Counted from the first letter of the stretch, positions 54,776 to 64,000 are shown. The stretch is DNA of 64,000 nucleotides from Marinobacter fuscus (GCF_003007675.1 NZ_PXNP01000004.1:62001-126000), one strand, 5' to 3'. Notes: a model not told the origin generated them from the letters alone. Translations and numbers: made by a program.

Positions 54776-57592
54776 TTACTGTCTTAGCTGCTCCAACACT
54801 TCTTGCTCGTTAACATCCTGGTTGCCGGTGGTGACTCTCAGAGCCCGCTGGCGTTCGGCCAGTGCCCGTTCGAACGTCTGTTGCAGGTCCTTCAGGGAAA
54901 CCTGTTGAATGGCGTCTGCCAGTGATTTCCGGCTGTTGAAGCGGGCATTGTCCCGATCGATTTCCCGCCAGTAACGGCCAGAGGCCTCACTGAGTTGGCG
55001 ATCCCGTTCCAGTAGCTGGCTGATAACGGCCTGTTTTTCTCGCTCAAGCTGTTTGTCGCCCAGCCCTGCAAGCTGTGTTCGGAAGTCTCCGGTAAATTCT
55101 CTTATCGCTCTATCAATGTTCTCGGCATCTGCGTTGGGCGACTGCACCACCAGGCCAAGCGCGGGCGTTTCCAGCATCTCGAACGCGGTGGCGTATACGA
55201 TATAACCCAATTGCCGTGTGGTTCGGATGTTCTCGTAGAACGGGCTGCTGATGATCTGAGCCAGCAGGCGATACTTTGCCCGCTCGCTGAACGAGGTGTC
55301 CTGGCCCTGCAGGTAGAGTGTGTAGCCGGTATCCGGGTGATCTACCGACAATCGGGCCTGGGTTTCGCCGTCTGGTAGCTGGCGAACGCTCGCTCTTGAG
55401 ACGTCCGTGTGCTCAGAATCTTTTAACACCAACGCCTGCACCTGGCGGCTGATGTTCAGGGCGCTGGCTTGTGTCAGGTTGCCGTGGGCGAGCATAACCG
55501 GGTCGGTTGTGTTCAGGAAATCCAGGGCAAACTGTTGTAGTTCTTCCAGGGTGACCTGTTGCGCGGCAGTCAGACGATCATCAATGGGGAAAACGCCTTC
55601 AAGCAGGGCTGCCTGGATAAAGCCGGAGGTCTGCTGCACGGGCTGCTCCTTGCGCTGATTCTCCAGGCTATCGATCAGGTTCTGGCGAGCAATACGAAAG
55701 CGCTGGCGGGTAATGGCCGGGTCGGCGAATTCCAGCAGTATCCGGTTGATCAGTTTGTGCAGATTGTCACTGTAACCGCCAACCCGGATGGTCACGCCGC
55801 GCAGGTGTGAGTAGACGCTGTAGTTCAGGCCTGCCAGCCGGGCTGAGTAGGCCCAGGCGTTCAGGTTGGTATCGATGGCGTCCACCAGCAGTTGCGTCAG
55901 TACGGTCGATCGTGCGGTCTCACGGGCGATCGGGCTTCTCAGGCTGATGAACACATTGGCTTTTGGGGTGCCAAAACGGGTGTCTTTTGCGTACCAAAGG
56001 TCCAGGCCGCCGAATTCCGACAGTTTCTGGGGGGCCGCCATGCTCGGGCCGGCCAGCAGTTCCAGATCCTCCGGGATAAACGGGTTCGCGTCGGGTAGCG
56101 CAAGTTGGCTGGCCAGTTCATCGGCGCCCGCGCTGGCAAGGGTCAGGGGTTCCCGTTGCCAGGGCGTGTCGTACCAGCGGGTATGCTTGGGCGAGGTCAG
56201 GCCGGGCTCCGGGGCAGACAACCAGACCATAAGATTTTGTGGTGTCAGGCGTGCCAGTAAATCACGGTATTGCTCTGGCGCGTAGCTTTCCATCAGGGCC
56301 GGTCCGCTGAGAATGTCTTCCGGCGGGTAGTCCCTCAGCAAACTGGAAAGTCTCATGACCTCATGCTGAGGTTCACCCCGCTCCCGAAAGCGAAAATCGA
56401 TGTTTGCCAGTTGCTGCATTTCACGGAAGTGCTGCTTGCTGATGCCCTGTGCACGGATCAGATCGATGTAGTCGAAAGTCAGGGCAAGAATTTGGTCGCT
56501 CGCATCCAGACCTTTGCGGGTCAGCGACATGCTGATGTCGAGGGTGGCGTGCTCGCCGGTATCCATGCCAAGGCCTGCCGACAGGCTTTCCGCCAGTCCG
56601 GCCCGTTTCAGCACATCGAACAGACTACCAGGGCCCTCATGCCCCAGAAGGTTGGCCAGGTAGGCTGCGGGTTTGGTCTTGTAGCTTTTCTGTTGCGAGG
56701 GTATCGGAAACGACAGGGTCAGGCTGCGGTTGTCTTTCAGGGTTTGGGCGGTGACTTTCTGCGGCAGATTATCCAGGTCGTATAGGGGCTCCGGGTGTTT
56801 TTTGGCCGTAAGCTGGCGGTTATCAATGCTGGCAAAGCGGGGCCGGGCCATCTGCTCCAGCTTATCCAGCGATTGCGGACCGTAGATGGCCAGGGTCATC
56901 AGATTGGCCGAGTAATGGGACTGCCAGAAGGCGATCAGATCTGGCCGCAGAGGCCGCTGTTCGGTGTTCTCCAGGGTGTCCAGGTTGCCAACGGCAAACT
57001 GGCTGAAGGCGTGGTTGGGGTTACCGGCGGCTTTGCGCACCGACAGCAAGCGGCGGCCGTCTTGCTTCAGTTTGGAGCTGTACTCGGAATGCACGGCGTT
57101 GCGCTCCCGGTCTACCAGTTCCGGAGTGAACAGCGGCGCGGAGAACTGCTGGGCGAAACGGTCAAGCGCGGGCTCCAGAAATTCGGCTTCAATGTCGAAG
57201 AAGTAGTTGGTATCGGCAAAGGCCGTAAAGGCGTTGTGGTTGCCGCCATGGCTGCGGATGAATTGCTGGTATTCGCCCGGTTCCGGGTACTTTTCGGTAC
57301 CCAGAAACAACATATGTTCCAGAAAATGCGCCAGCCCCTCTCGTTCTTGCGGGTCATCACCGCTGCCCACGGCGACGTTCAGCGAGGCGGCCGCCTTGTC
57401 GGCCTGCGGGTCTGATACCAGAATCATTTTCAGCCCGTTGTCGAGTTCCAGATAACGGTACTCGTTGGGATCGTTGGGGCTCTGGTTCAGGGCGATGCCA
57501 GCGCTGGTCAGCGGCGCCAGCAATAGGGTGACAACGAGCAAGAGCAATTGCAGCGCTTGAGCCTGTGCTGGCAAGGTTCGGTTCGCAGTCAT
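54776..57592 (-). CDS. ptrA: Insulinase (M16) family periplasmic protease, pitrilysin type
   Basis: A 938-residue M16A metalloprotease. Signal peptide about 1-31 (ends TSA). The inverted zinc motif is HFLEH (His89, Glu92, His93), with the third ligand Glu170 in NAVHSEYSSK; FENIRTTRQLGYIVYA-like YENIRTTRQLGYIVYATAFEM is in the C-terminal inactive half (short form listed: RTTRQLGYIVYA). Four homologous domains form the two-half clamshell. It degrades small proteins and peptides of less than about 10 kDa in the periplasm. It lies 47 bp after a 99-residue gene on the same strand. Confidence 0.93.
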   Translation of the reverse strand: MTANRTLPAQAQALQLLLLVVTLLLAPLTSAGIALNQSPNDPNEYRYLELDNGLKMILVSDPQADKAAASLNVAVGSGDDPQEREGLAHFLEHMLFLGTEKYPEPGEYQQFIRSHGGNHNAFTAFADTNYFFDIEAEFLEPALDRFAQQFSAPLFTPELVDRERNAVHSEYSSKLKQDGRRLLSVRKAAGNPNHAFSQFAVGNLDTLENTEQRPLRPDLIAFWQSHYSANLMTLAIYGPQSLDKLEQMARPRFASIDNRQLTAKKHPEPLYDLDNLPQKVTAQTLKDNRSLTLSFPIPSQQKSYKTKPAAYLANLLGHEGPGSLFDVLKRAGLAESLSAGLGMDTGEHATLDISMSLTRKGLDASDQILALTFDYIDLIRAQGISKQHFREMQQLANIDFRFRERGEPQHEVMRLSSLLRDYPPEDILSGPALMESYAPEQYRDLLARLTPQNLMVWLSAPEPGLTSPKHTRWYDTPWQREPLTLASAGADELASQLALPDANPFIPEDLELLAGPSMAAPQKLSEFGGLDLWYAKDTRFGTPKANVFISLRSPIARETARSTVLTQLLVDAIDTNLNAWAYSARLAGLNYSVYSHLRGVTIRVGGYSDNLHKLINRILLEFADPAITRQRFRIARQNLIDSLENQRKEQPVQQTSGFIQAALLEGVFPIDDRLTAAQQVTLEELQQFALDFLNTTDPVMLAHGNLTQASALNISRQVQALVLKDSEHTDVSRASVRQLPDGETQARLSVDHPDTGYTLYLQGQDTSFSERAKYRLLAQIISSPFYENIRTTRQLGYIVYATAFEMLETPALGLVVQSPNADAENIDRAIREFTGDFRTQLAGLGDKQLEREKQAVISQLLERDRQLSEASGRYWREIDRDNARFNSRKSLADAIQQVSLKDLQQTFERALAERQRALRVTTGNQDVNEQEVLEQLRQ

Positions 57593-57639
57593 GATGCCTC
57601 TTGGGTCAGGAGAGTGGGGCTGGTGTTGTGATATTACGG

Positions 57640-57939
57640 TCAGTGTACCTGGTTGGTTTTGGTACTGGCCGGTTGTTGGTCCAGGGTCTGGCGAGCCAGG
57701 TTGGCGGCCTTGTCGGCGTCCAGGGTTCCGGTAGCAATGCGTTCAAGTACCGTGGCCATGATGGCGACGGCCTGGCGGTAGTCGGCAAATTCGGCCTGGA
57801 AGGCTTTGTCGATGGCCTGGTAAACCGCCTGAATTTTGTCTTCCCGGGAGGTTTTCTCAGTTGCCGTATCGTTAATGGCCTTCAGGCAGGCGCGGGCGAT
57901 AGCAATATAGCGTTCGGTGTTGGGGTTGTCGTTTTGCAT
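57640..57939 (-). CDS. Small helical hypothetical protein, 99 residues
   Basis: No family recognised. An all-helical cytosolic protein (ERYIAIARACLKAINDTA, then AVYQAIDKAFQAEFADYRQ, MATVLERIATGTLDADKAAN) ending in a polar tail (QQPASTKTNQVH). No signal. It lies upstream of ptrA on the same strand (47 bp) and may be cotranscribed. No strong ribosome-binding site was seen. Codon use looks native. Confidence 0.65.
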   Translation of the reverse strand: MQNDNPNTERYIAIARACLKAINDTATEKTSREDKIQAVYQAIDKAFQAEFADYRQAVAIMATVLERIATGTLDADKAANLARQTLDQQPASTKTNQVH

Positions 57940-58309
57940 GGGCGTTGTGTTTAACCTTGAACTTTGGCAAGTAGTGACGCCAACCGGCGCCGGAAGTTCC
58001 CGATTATCGCATTGCCGGTGCTCCCTTGCATTGCCTCCGGGTAATTAACGCCTGGAATGGGCGATGGCCGGGAGATGTGCTAATTTCACACAGAATGTGT
58101 CCGGGTTTCTGACACAGGTGTTGCCTGGCCAGTGCAGGCTTGATGAGTGGATCAATATAAAACAAGGGCTTAAAGAGTAAATGCTCTAATAAAGGCCAAT
58201 ACATGCAGGATGCATTAAAGTAAAATTGCCGCGCGATGGAACAGGGTTCGACTTTAGTCGTACCTGAAGCGATAAAAGAAAATAAAATCACAGGCAGAAC
58301 GGAGTACCT
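57940..58309. other. Gap before the acyl-CoA reductase gene
   Basis: No gene seen in 370 bp. ATGCA-GGA-TGCAT (58203-58215) is a small perfect inverted repeat about 95 nt before the reductase start and could be an operator. AT-rich stretches near 58160-58290 could hold a promoter but no convincing -35/-10 pair was found. ACGGAG stands 6-7 nt before the ATG. Confidence 0.4.
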
Positions 58310-60295
58310 ATGAACTATTTCCTGACAGGTGGAACAGGCTTTATCGGTCGTTTTCTGGTGGAAAAACTGTTGGCCCGGGGCGGCACCGTGCACCTGCTGG
58401 TGCGTGAGCAATCTCTGGATAAACTGGACGAGTTACGGGAGCGCTGGGGCGTGGATGAAAGCCGGGTCAGACCGGTGATCGGAGACCTGACCAGCCCGAA
58501 TCTGGGGATTGATGCGGCAGCCCTGAGTGCGTTGAAAGGCCAGATCGACCACGTGTTCCACCTGGCTGCGGTCTATGACATGAGCGCTGATGAAGAAGCT
58601 CAGGCTACCACCAACATAGAGGGAACCCGGGCCGCGGTAGATGCCGCTGAAGCCATGGAGGCAGGCTGCTTCCACCACGTGTCTTCGATTGCTGCGGCCG
58701 GTCTGTTCAAGGGTATTTTCCGTGAGGACATGTTCGAGGAGGCGGAAAAGCTGGAGCATCCGTACCTTCGCACCAAGCACGAATCGGAGAAGGTGGTTCG
58801 TGAGGAGTGCAAAGTGCCTTTCCGCATCTACCGCCCCGGTATGGTGATCGGTCATTCCAAAACAGGTGAAATGGACAAGGTTGACGGCCCTTACTATTTC
58901 TTCAAAATGATCCAGAAAATCCGTCATGCGTTGCCGCAGTGGGTACCCACGGTTGGCCTTGAGGGCGGGCGCCTGAACATTGTGCCGGTGGATTTTGTGG
59001 TGGATGCCATGGATCACATCGCCCACCTGGAGGGCGAAGACGGCAAGTGTTTCCACCTGGTGGATTCCGACCCTTACAAAGTGGGCGAGATACTCAATAT
59101 TTTTTGTGAGGCTGGCCATGCGCCGCGCATGGGTATGCGCATTGACTCCCGAATGTTCGGCTTTATCCCGCCGTTTATCCGCCAGAGCATCAAGAACCTG
59201 CCGCCGGTGAAGCGGCTAACGGGGGCGGTGCTGGATGACCTGGGTATTCCCCGCTCTGTGCTTTCGTTTATCAATTACCCGACCCGCTTTGATGCCCGTG
59301 AAACCGAGCGGGCGTTGAAGGGCACTGGTATCGGCGTGCCGCGCCTGCCGGACTATTCGCCGGTAATCTGGGATTACTGGGAGCGCAATCTGGACCCGGA
59401 TCTGTTCAAGGATCGCACGCTCAAGGGCGCGGTTGAAGGCAGAGTCTGTGTGGTCACAGGCGCAACCTCCGGCATTGGCCTGGCGACCGCCGAGAAGCTG
59501 GCCGAAGCCGGTGCCATTCTGGTGATCGGTGCCCGCACCAAGGAAACACTGGATGAGGTGGCCGCTGGCCTGGAAGCCAAGGGTGGCAGTGTTCACGCCT
59601 ACCAGTGTGATTTTTCTGATATGGAAGACTGTGACCGATTCGTGAAAACCGTGCTGGATAACCACGGCCATGTGGATGTGCTGGTGAATAACGCCGGGCG
59701 CTCTATTCGACGCTCACTGTCGCTGTCTTTCGACCGGTTCCACGATTTCGAGCGCACCATGCAACTGAATTATTTCGGTTCGGTTCGCCTGATCATGGGC
59801 TTTGCGCCCGCCATGCTCGAGCGTCGACGGGGCCATGTGGTAAACATCTCGTCTATCGGTGTTCTAACCAATGCACCACGGTTCTCTGCCTATGTGGCCT
59901 CGAAGTCGGCTCTGGATTCTTTCAGCCGATGTGCCGCAGCTGAGTGGTCCGATCGCAACGTCACGTTTACCACCATCAATATGCCATTGGTGAAAACGCC
60001 GATGATTGCACCCACTAAAATCTATGACTCTGTGCCCACATTGACGCCGGATGAAGCGGCGCAGATGGTGGCGGACGCAATTATCTATCGGCCCAAGCGC
60101 ATTGCCACGCGGTTGGGGATCTTTGCCCAGGTGTTGCACGCTCTGGCGCCGAAGATGGGTGAAATCGTGATGAATACCGGTTACCGGATGTTCCCGGACT
60201 CCCCTGCCGCCGCGGGCAGCAATTCCGGTGAAAAGCCTAAGGTGTCCACTGAGCAGGTGGCGTTTGCCGCTATTATGCGGGGAGTGCACTGGTAA
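58310..60295 (+). CDS. Fatty acyl-CoA reductase, alcohol-forming, Marinobacter type
   Basis: A 661-residue two-domain enzyme that reduces long-chain acyl-CoA (or acyl-ACP) through the aldehyde to the fatty alcohol with NADPH, giving the alcohol half of wax esters. The N-terminal domain has GGTGFIG (7-13) and YLRTK; the C-terminal short-chain dehydrogenase domain has VTGATSGIG (about 382-390) and YVASK (about 528-532). Length and sequence agree with the Marinobacter aquaeolei enzyme Maqu_2507 (called AcrB in some work, unrelated to the efflux pump). The two-domain build performs both reductions in one protein. Followed by a clear terminator. Confidence 0.95.
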   Translation: MNYFLTGGTGFIGRFLVEKLLARGGTVHLLVREQSLDKLDELRERWGVDESRVRPVIGDLTSPNLGIDAAALSALKGQIDHVFHLAAVYDMSADEEAQATTNIEGTRAAVDAAEAMEAGCFHHVSSIAAAGLFKGIFREDMFEEAEKLEHPYLRTKHESEKVVREECKVPFRIYRPGMVIGHSKTGEMDKVDGPYYFFKMIQKIRHALPQWVPTVGLEGGRLNIVPVDFVVDAMDHIAHLEGEDGKCFHLVDSDPYKVGEILNIFCEAGHAPRMGMRIDSRMFGFIPPFIRQSIKNLPPVKRLTGAVLDDLGIPRSVLSFINYPTRFDARETERALKGTGIGVPRLPDYSPVIWDYWERNLDPDLFKDRTLKGAVEGRVCVVTGATSGIGLATAEKLAEAGAILVIGARTKETLDEVAAGLEAKGGSVHAYQCDFSDMEDCDRFVKTVLDNHGHVDVLVNNAGRSIRRSLSLSFDRFHDFERTMQLNYFGSVRLIMGFAPAMLERRRGHVVNISSIGVLTNAPRFSAYVASKSALDSFSRCAAAEWSDRNVTFTTINMPLVKTPMIAPTKIYDSVPTLTPDEAAQMVADAIIYRPKRIATRLGIFAQVLHALAPKMGEIVMNTGYRMFPDSPAAAGSNSGEKPKVSTEQVAFAAIMRGVHW

Positions 60296-60315
60296 CCGGG
60301 CTTCTGGCCTTTAAC

Positions 60316-60343
60316 AAAAAACCCGCTTAGGCGGGTTTTTTTT
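60316..60343. terminator. Terminator after acyl-CoA reductase
   Basis: AAAAAACCCGC, loop TTAG, GCGGGTTTTTTTT; stem with flanking A-run and T-run, serving both the reductase gene and convergent rnt. Confidence 0.92.
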
Positions 60344-60364
60344 GTGGCTGTCCGGCCCCTTGGC

Positions 60365-61021
60365 CTAATCGTCCTCTGGACGGATCAGGGGCGGGGGAAA
60401 GCCGCCCAGTTCGCGCCAGCGGTTGACGATGCCGCAGAACAGATCGGCGGTTTTCTCTGCATCGTAAGCTGCCGAGTGGGCTTCTTTGTTGCTAAAAGGG
60501 ATACCCGCCAGTTTGCACGCCTGGGCCAGCACGGTGTGGCCGTAAGCCAGCCCAGCCAGAGTGGCCGTGTCAAACGTTGAGAACGGATGGAACGGATTGC
60601 GCTTTATATCGGCCCGTAGCGATGCAGCAAACACGAAATTGTGATCGAAGGTGGCATTGTGCCCCACCAGCACCGCCCGTTTGCAGTCGTTAGCTTTTAC
60701 GGCCCGGCGAATGGGTGAAAATATCTCGCTCAGCCCTTCGCGCTCGGGAACGGCTTCCCGTTCTGGATTCCAGGGGTCGATGCCGGTGAAGTCCAGGGCC
60801 GACTGCTCCAGATTGGCGCCTTCAAACGGGTCAATCTGCTGAACGAAGGTTTCGCCGCGGTGAATCCAGCCGTCTTCGTCCATGGTGAGCAGAACAGCGG
60901 CAATTTCCAGTAGTGCGTCCCGTTCCGGGTTGAAACCGCCGGTTTCCACGTCGACCACAACAGGCAAAAAGCCGCGAAAGCGTTGCGACATGGGGTGGGG
61001 CTGTTTGTTTTCGTCTGACAC
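60365..61021 (-). CDS. rnt: Ribonuclease T
   Basis: A 218-residue DEDDh 3'-5' exoribonuclease that matures tRNA 3' ends and trims 5S and 23S rRNA. Exo motifs are VVVDVETGGFNPERDALLEIA (Asp-Glu), LVGHNATFDHNFV (Asp) and AHSAAYDAEKTADLF (His-Asp). It lies 41 bp after pyrC on the minus strand, as in Pseudomonas. Confidence 0.97.
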   Translation of the reverse strand: MSDENKQPHPMSQRFRGFLPVVVDVETGGFNPERDALLEIAAVLLTMDEDGWIHRGETFVQQIDPFEGANLEQSALDFTGIDPWNPEREAVPEREGLSEIFSPIRRAVKANDCKRAVLVGHNATFDHNFVFAASLRADIKRNPFHPFSTFDTATLAGLAYGHTVLAQACKLAGIPFSNKEAHSAAYDAEKTADLFCGIVNRWRELGGFPPPLIRPEDD

Positions 61022-61062
61022 TCGAACTCCGATGTCCGTTTTAGTGAATGGGTTGGGTGCTT

Positions 61063-62094
61063 TTACGCCAGGCGCCAGTTAATGGTTTCGCCCGCTTTCA
61101 GGGGAACGATGGTGCCGCCCGCCAGGGGCAGGTGCTCTGGCATGGTCCAGGGCTCCCGCACCAGGGTGATGGTATCGGTGTTGCGGGGCAGTCCGTAGAA
61201 ATCGGCGCCGTTGAAGCTGGCGAAGGCTTCCAGTTTGTCCAGTACGCCCAGCTCTTCGAAGACATCGGCGTAAAGACCGATGGCACCGTAGGCCGAGTAG
61301 CAGCCCGCACAACCGCAGGCGGCTTCTTTCTTGTCGCGGGCGTGGGGGGCTGAGTCGGTGCCCAGGAAGAAGCGCTTGTCACCGCTGGCAACCGCATCCC
61401 GCAGGGCCTTCTGATGCAGGTTGCGCTTCAGGATCGGCAAACAGTAAAGGTGCGGGCGGATACCGCCCACCAGCATGTGGTTACGGTTGTACATCAGGTG
61501 CTGGGGTGTGAGGGTTGCCGCGAGATTGTCGCCTTTGTGCTGGCGGACAAAGTCGGCAGAATCGGCTGTGGTGATGTGCTCCAGCACGACTTTCAAGGCC
61601 GGGAAAGCGTCCAGAGTGGGTACCAGTACCCGCTCCAGGAACACTTTTTCCCGGTCGAAAATGTCGATGTCGGCGTCGGTCACTTCGCCGTGCACCAGCA
61701 GCAGCATGCCGCAATCGGCCATGGCCTCGAGCACCGGATAGATATTGCGAATGTCGGTAACACCAGAGGCGGAGTTGGTGGTGGCGCCAGCCGGGTAGAG
61801 TTTGGCCGCCACAACGCCCGCCGCTTTGGCGGTGCGGATCACGTCTGGCGTGGTGCCTTCGGTGAGGTAAAGTGTCATCAACGGGGTAAAGTGGTGATCA
61901 CCTGCGGCAGCTTCGATGCGCTGGCGGTAGCCATTGGCGGCGTCGGCATCGGTGACCGGTGGCACCAGATTGGGCATGATAATGGCACGGCCGAAGCTTG
62001 CTGCAGTGGCCGGTACCACGTCTTTGAGGATGTCGTCGTCACGTACGTGCAGGTGCCAGTCGTCCGGCCGGGTGATCACTAGTTGTCGGGTCAT
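61063..62094 (-). CDS. pyrC: Dihydroorotase, class II
   Basis: A 343-residue zinc amidohydrolase that closes carbamoyl-aspartate to dihydroorotate in pyrimidine synthesis. Motifs are [13 protein letters not shown] (HxH), LVHGEVTD (His), VLEHITT (His) and [13 protein letters not shown] (Asp); the LYPAGATTN Lys should be the carbamylated zinc bridge. ATG 62094 is the family start; 33 upstream codons are not conserved. Together with pyrH and glnD the window holds several nucleotide and nitrogen genes. Confidence 0.97.
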   Translation of the reverse strand: MTRQLVITRPDDWHLHVRDDDILKDVVPATAASFGRAIIMPNLVPPVTDADAANGYRQRIEAAAGDHHFTPLMTLYLTEGTTPDVIRTAKAAGVVAAKLYPAGATTNSASGVTDIRNIYPVLEAMADCGMLLLVHGEVTDADIDIFDREKVFLERVLVPTLDAFPALKVVLEHITTADSADFVRQHKGDNLAATLTPQHLMYNRNHMLVGGIRPHLYCLPILKRNLHQKALRDAVASGDKRFFLGTDSAPHARDKKEAACGCAGCYSAYGAIGLYADVFEELGVLDKLEAFASFNGADFYGLPRNTDTITLVREPWTMPEHLPLAGGTIVPLKAGETINWRLA

Positions 62095-62182
62095 GGGCAG
62101 ATATCCGCAAAGCAGCCAAAAAAGTGTGCGGAGTATAGCAGAAGAGGACCAGATGTTTTTGTCCCGGTGTTTGATTAAATCC

Positions 62183-62209
62183 TCAAGTTTCACCCACGCC
62201 CGCCGTTAT
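62183..62209 (+). promoter_or_regulatory. FliA (sigma28)-type promoter of motY
   Basis: TCAAGTTT (62183-62190), 11-nt spacer, GCCGTTAT (62202-62209), against TAAAGTTT-N11-GCCGATAA; 39 nt before the motY ATG. Confidence 0.65.
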
Positions 62210-62248
62210 CCTGTAAGTTACGGTGATTAAGGTTCCACGGGGCGTGTC

Positions 62249-63184
62249 ATGGCTCTACCCGAGCGGATGGATAGAACACGATGGTTTGCGGCGGCGCCGT
62301 CTCTGGCGGGCGGCCTGGTGTTGTCGTTGGCCGCAGCGGTGGTGAACGCAGAAAGCTATGGTGCGGGTATCGAAAACAGCCAGTGGTACCTGTCAGAGTC
62401 TGTATTCGAGTGTTCCCTAGTTCACCAGGTGCCAGGCTTTGGCCGCGCGGTGTTGCGCCACCGTGCCGGAGAGCAGTTGGGCTTCTTTCTTGAGTCTGAT
62501 CTCCGGTTGATGCGGCCGGGGCGGGGCAGGCTGGTTATTGAGGCGCCCAGCTGGCGGCCCGGAGTCGACCCCAGTCCCGTGGGTTCTGTGCAGGTAAGTG
62601 CAGATAACCGGCCGGTGAATCTCGGGGCCCGGGAGGCGGCACTGATAGCCCAGGGATTGAACCGGGGCATGCAGCCAACGCTTACGCGCGCAGCGATTTA
62701 CGGCGATCGCCCGGTGCGGGTGAGCCTGTCCAACATCAACTTTGCCGGGCCCTGGAACAGATACCGGCAATGTGCGGCCAGCCTGCTGCCGGTGAATTTT
62801 GACCAGATCCAGCGTTCCCGTATCCCTTTCGCCACCGGCAGTACCAGCCTCTCGCAGGCAGACAAGGCATTGCTGGACAACATTGTCACTTATGTGATGG
62901 CAGACTCCACGGTTGAGCGCATCCTCGTGGATGGCCATTCCGATCGTGTGGGCAGCCGGATAGATAACCGCGCGCTTTCGGAAGAGCGGGCCAATGCGGT
63001 GGCCGACTATCTTAGAGCTCAAGGGGTGGACGACAACCTGCTGATTGTGAGAGCCCACGGCGACCAGTACCCGGTCTCCCGCCGAAACGCCGATAACCGC
63101 AGGGTGACCATCAGGCTTCAGCGCCAGGGCGATCGCCCGGAGTTGCTCCAGGCCAATAGTATGGGTGGCGACGCCAATGGCTGA
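62249..63184 (+). CDS. motY: Flagellar stator-associated OmpA-like protein MotY
   Basis: A 311-residue exported protein with a signal peptide (about 1-35, ends VNA), a MotY-N beta-barrel-like domain (about 36-180; GAGIENSQWYLSESVFECSL) and a C-terminal OmpA peptidoglycan-binding domain (about 190-295; VDGHSDRVGSRIDNRALSEERANAVADYL, short form GHSDRVGSRIDN). MotY forms the T-ring of sodium-type or Pseudomonas-type motors and helps fix the stator. Next to pyrC/rnt as in Pseudomonas. ATG 62249 or 62267 possible. Confidence 0.92.
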   Translation: MALPERMDRTRWFAAAPSLAGGLVLSLAAAVVNAESYGAGIENSQWYLSESVFECSLVHQVPGFGRAVLRHRAGEQLGFFLESDLRLMRPGRGRLVIEAPSWRPGVDPSPVGSVQVSADNRPVNLGAREAALIAQGLNRGMQPTLTRAAIYGDRPVRVSLSNINFAGPWNRYRQCAASLLPVNFDQIQRSRIPFATGSTSLSQADKALLDNIVTYVMADSTVERILVDGHSDRVGSRIDNRALSEERANAVADYLRAQGVDDNLLIVRAHGDQYPVSRRNADNRRVTIRLQRQGDRPELLQANSMGGDANG

Positions 63185-63262
63185 GCCTGGGGAGCTGTGC
63201 GGTAGAAAGGCGCAGACCCCTGGTATTCAGGCAGGTTTGTTCCTTCGAAAAGATCGGTTTCT

Positions 63263-64000
63263 TCAGTAGACCGCGTTCAGCACTTCCAGATGGGCCGTCA
63301 CGCCTTCCGCCAGAGCTTTCAGGTGGTATCCCCCTTCCAGCGTTGAAACAATCCGGTCGTTGGCGTAATCGTGGGCGACGCTCACCAGCATTTCGGTCAG
63401 CCAGCGATAATCTTCGGTTTCCAGGTTCAGTTCTGCCATCGGATCCAACCGGTGGCCGTCAAACCCTGCGGATATCAGCACAAGCTGTGGCCGAAAATTT
63501 TGCAGTTTCTTGAGCCAGGCGGCTTCGACCGCCTTGCGGTAGTCGGCGGCAGAGCAGTTGGCCGCAATGGGCGCATTGATAATGTTGTCAGCCTGCTGAT
63601 GAACGTGGCTGTGCGGGTACAGCGGGTGCTGAAAACTTGAGCACATCAGAATGCGTTCGTCGCCGCTGACAATGTCGACCGTGCCATTGCCCTGGTGCAC
63701 GTCAAAATCAATGATCGCCACCCGTTCCAGATGGTGGAAGGTCAATGCCCGAAGGGCAGCCAGAGCGATGTTGTTGTAGAAGCAGAAGCCCATGGACTTG
63801 GTTCTTTCGGCGTGGTGCCCCGGCGGCCGGGCACACACGAAGGCATTGGTTACCTGGCTGCTCATCACCATGTCGACGGCCTGCACGTTCCCGCCAGCGG
63901 CAAGCCGGGCGGCTCTCAGGGTATCGGGCATCATGGCGGTGTCCGGGTCTGTGAACACGCGGCCTCGGGTGGGTTGCATCAGATCCAGTTGGTGAAGATA
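63263..64000 (-). CDS. Histone deacetylase/AcuC-family deacetylase, C-terminal part
   Basis: The frame is open to the window edge, so the start lies beyond it; 245 residues are seen. Motifs of the Arg/HDAC zinc-deacetylase fold are VCARPPGHHAERTKSMGFCFYNNIALA (His-His pair), IIDFDVHQGNGTVDI (Asp-x-His zinc ligands), LISAGFDGHRLDP (third ligand Asp) and STLEGGYHL. Bacterial members deacetylate acetylpolyamines or small amides such as acetoin-pathway proteins; the substrate cannot be told. It converges on motY. Confidence 0.9.
   Translation of the reverse strand, partial: YLHQLDLMQPTRGRVFTDPDTAMMPDTLRAARLAAGGNVQAVDMVMSSQVTNAFVCARPPGHHAERTKSMGFCFYNNIALAALRALTFHHLERVAIIDFDVHQGNGTVDIVSGDERILMCSSFQHPLYPHSHVHQQADNIINAPIAANCSAADYRKAVEAAWLKKLQNFRPQLVLISAGFDGHRLDPMAELNLETEDYRWLTEMLVSVAHDYANDRIVSTLEGGYHLKALAEGVTAHLEVLNAVY

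Overview
The window is a stretch of gammaproteobacterial chromosome, most probably Marinobacter or a close relative. The strongest taxonomic clue is the 661-residue two-domain fatty acyl-CoA reductase at 58310-60295, which matches the well-known Marinobacter wax-ester enzyme nearly throughout as I remember it. The long map-glnD-dapC / rpsB-tsf-pyrH-frr-uppS-cdsA-dxr-rseP-bamA-skp-lpxD-fabZ-lpxA-lpxB-rnhB block and the pyrC-rnt/motY neighbourhood have the Pseudomonas/Marinobacter gene order.

Layout. 1-5400: end of an AmpG-type permease, selO, a TrmH-family methyltransferase, rlmE, a BASS symporter and gloA, punctuated by four copies of a 55-57 bp palindromic REP-like repeat, each touching a stop codon. 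5446-8237: a DUF1853 gene and an unusual Clp-N/AAA orphan with a small partner. 8303-9236: a membrane-tethered cold-shock-domain protein and slyX. 9289-16577 (minus): map-glnD-dapC-yffB-dapD-dapE, joining nitrogen sensing and diaminopimelate synthesis. 16820-31419 (plus): translation, undecaprenyl and phospholipid synthesis, the MEP pathway, site-2 protease, outer-membrane assembly and lipid A synthesis, ending with rnhB and an initiator tRNA-fMet with its own promoter and terminator.

31819-37148: a small fibronectin-III lipoprotein and a convergent three-gene signalling operon (OmpR-type regulator, LysM-FecR periplasmic protein, CHASE2 histidine kinase). 37261-43764: topB, bolA, yciO, an unknown protein, a haem-c chemoreceptor behind a FliA-type promoter, and a YcbL-type glyoxalase. 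43907-48876: a MukBEF-like MksB-MksF-MksE condensin operon with no MksG nuclease beside it. 48881-52083: a diguanylate cyclase and an unknown membrane protein.

52049-54711 is the most accessory-looking part: a broken DJ-1/PfpI gene, a compact operon of three unrecognised proteins in AT-richer DNA, a tRNA-Arg(CCT) gene and the remnant of a CynX-like transporter. 54776-64000: a pitrilysin-family protease, a 99-residue protein, the acyl-CoA reductase, rnt and pyrC, motY behind a FliA-type promoter, and the start-truncated end of a histone-deacetylase-family gene.

No CRISPR array, prophage, integrase, transposase or complete insertion sequence was seen. The best candidates for undescribed biology are the three-gene island (52450-53843), the CHASE2/FecR-LysM/OmpR operon, the Clp-N orphan locus and the stop-codon-associated repeats. 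Functions are inferred from remembered family motifs; no database search was possible.
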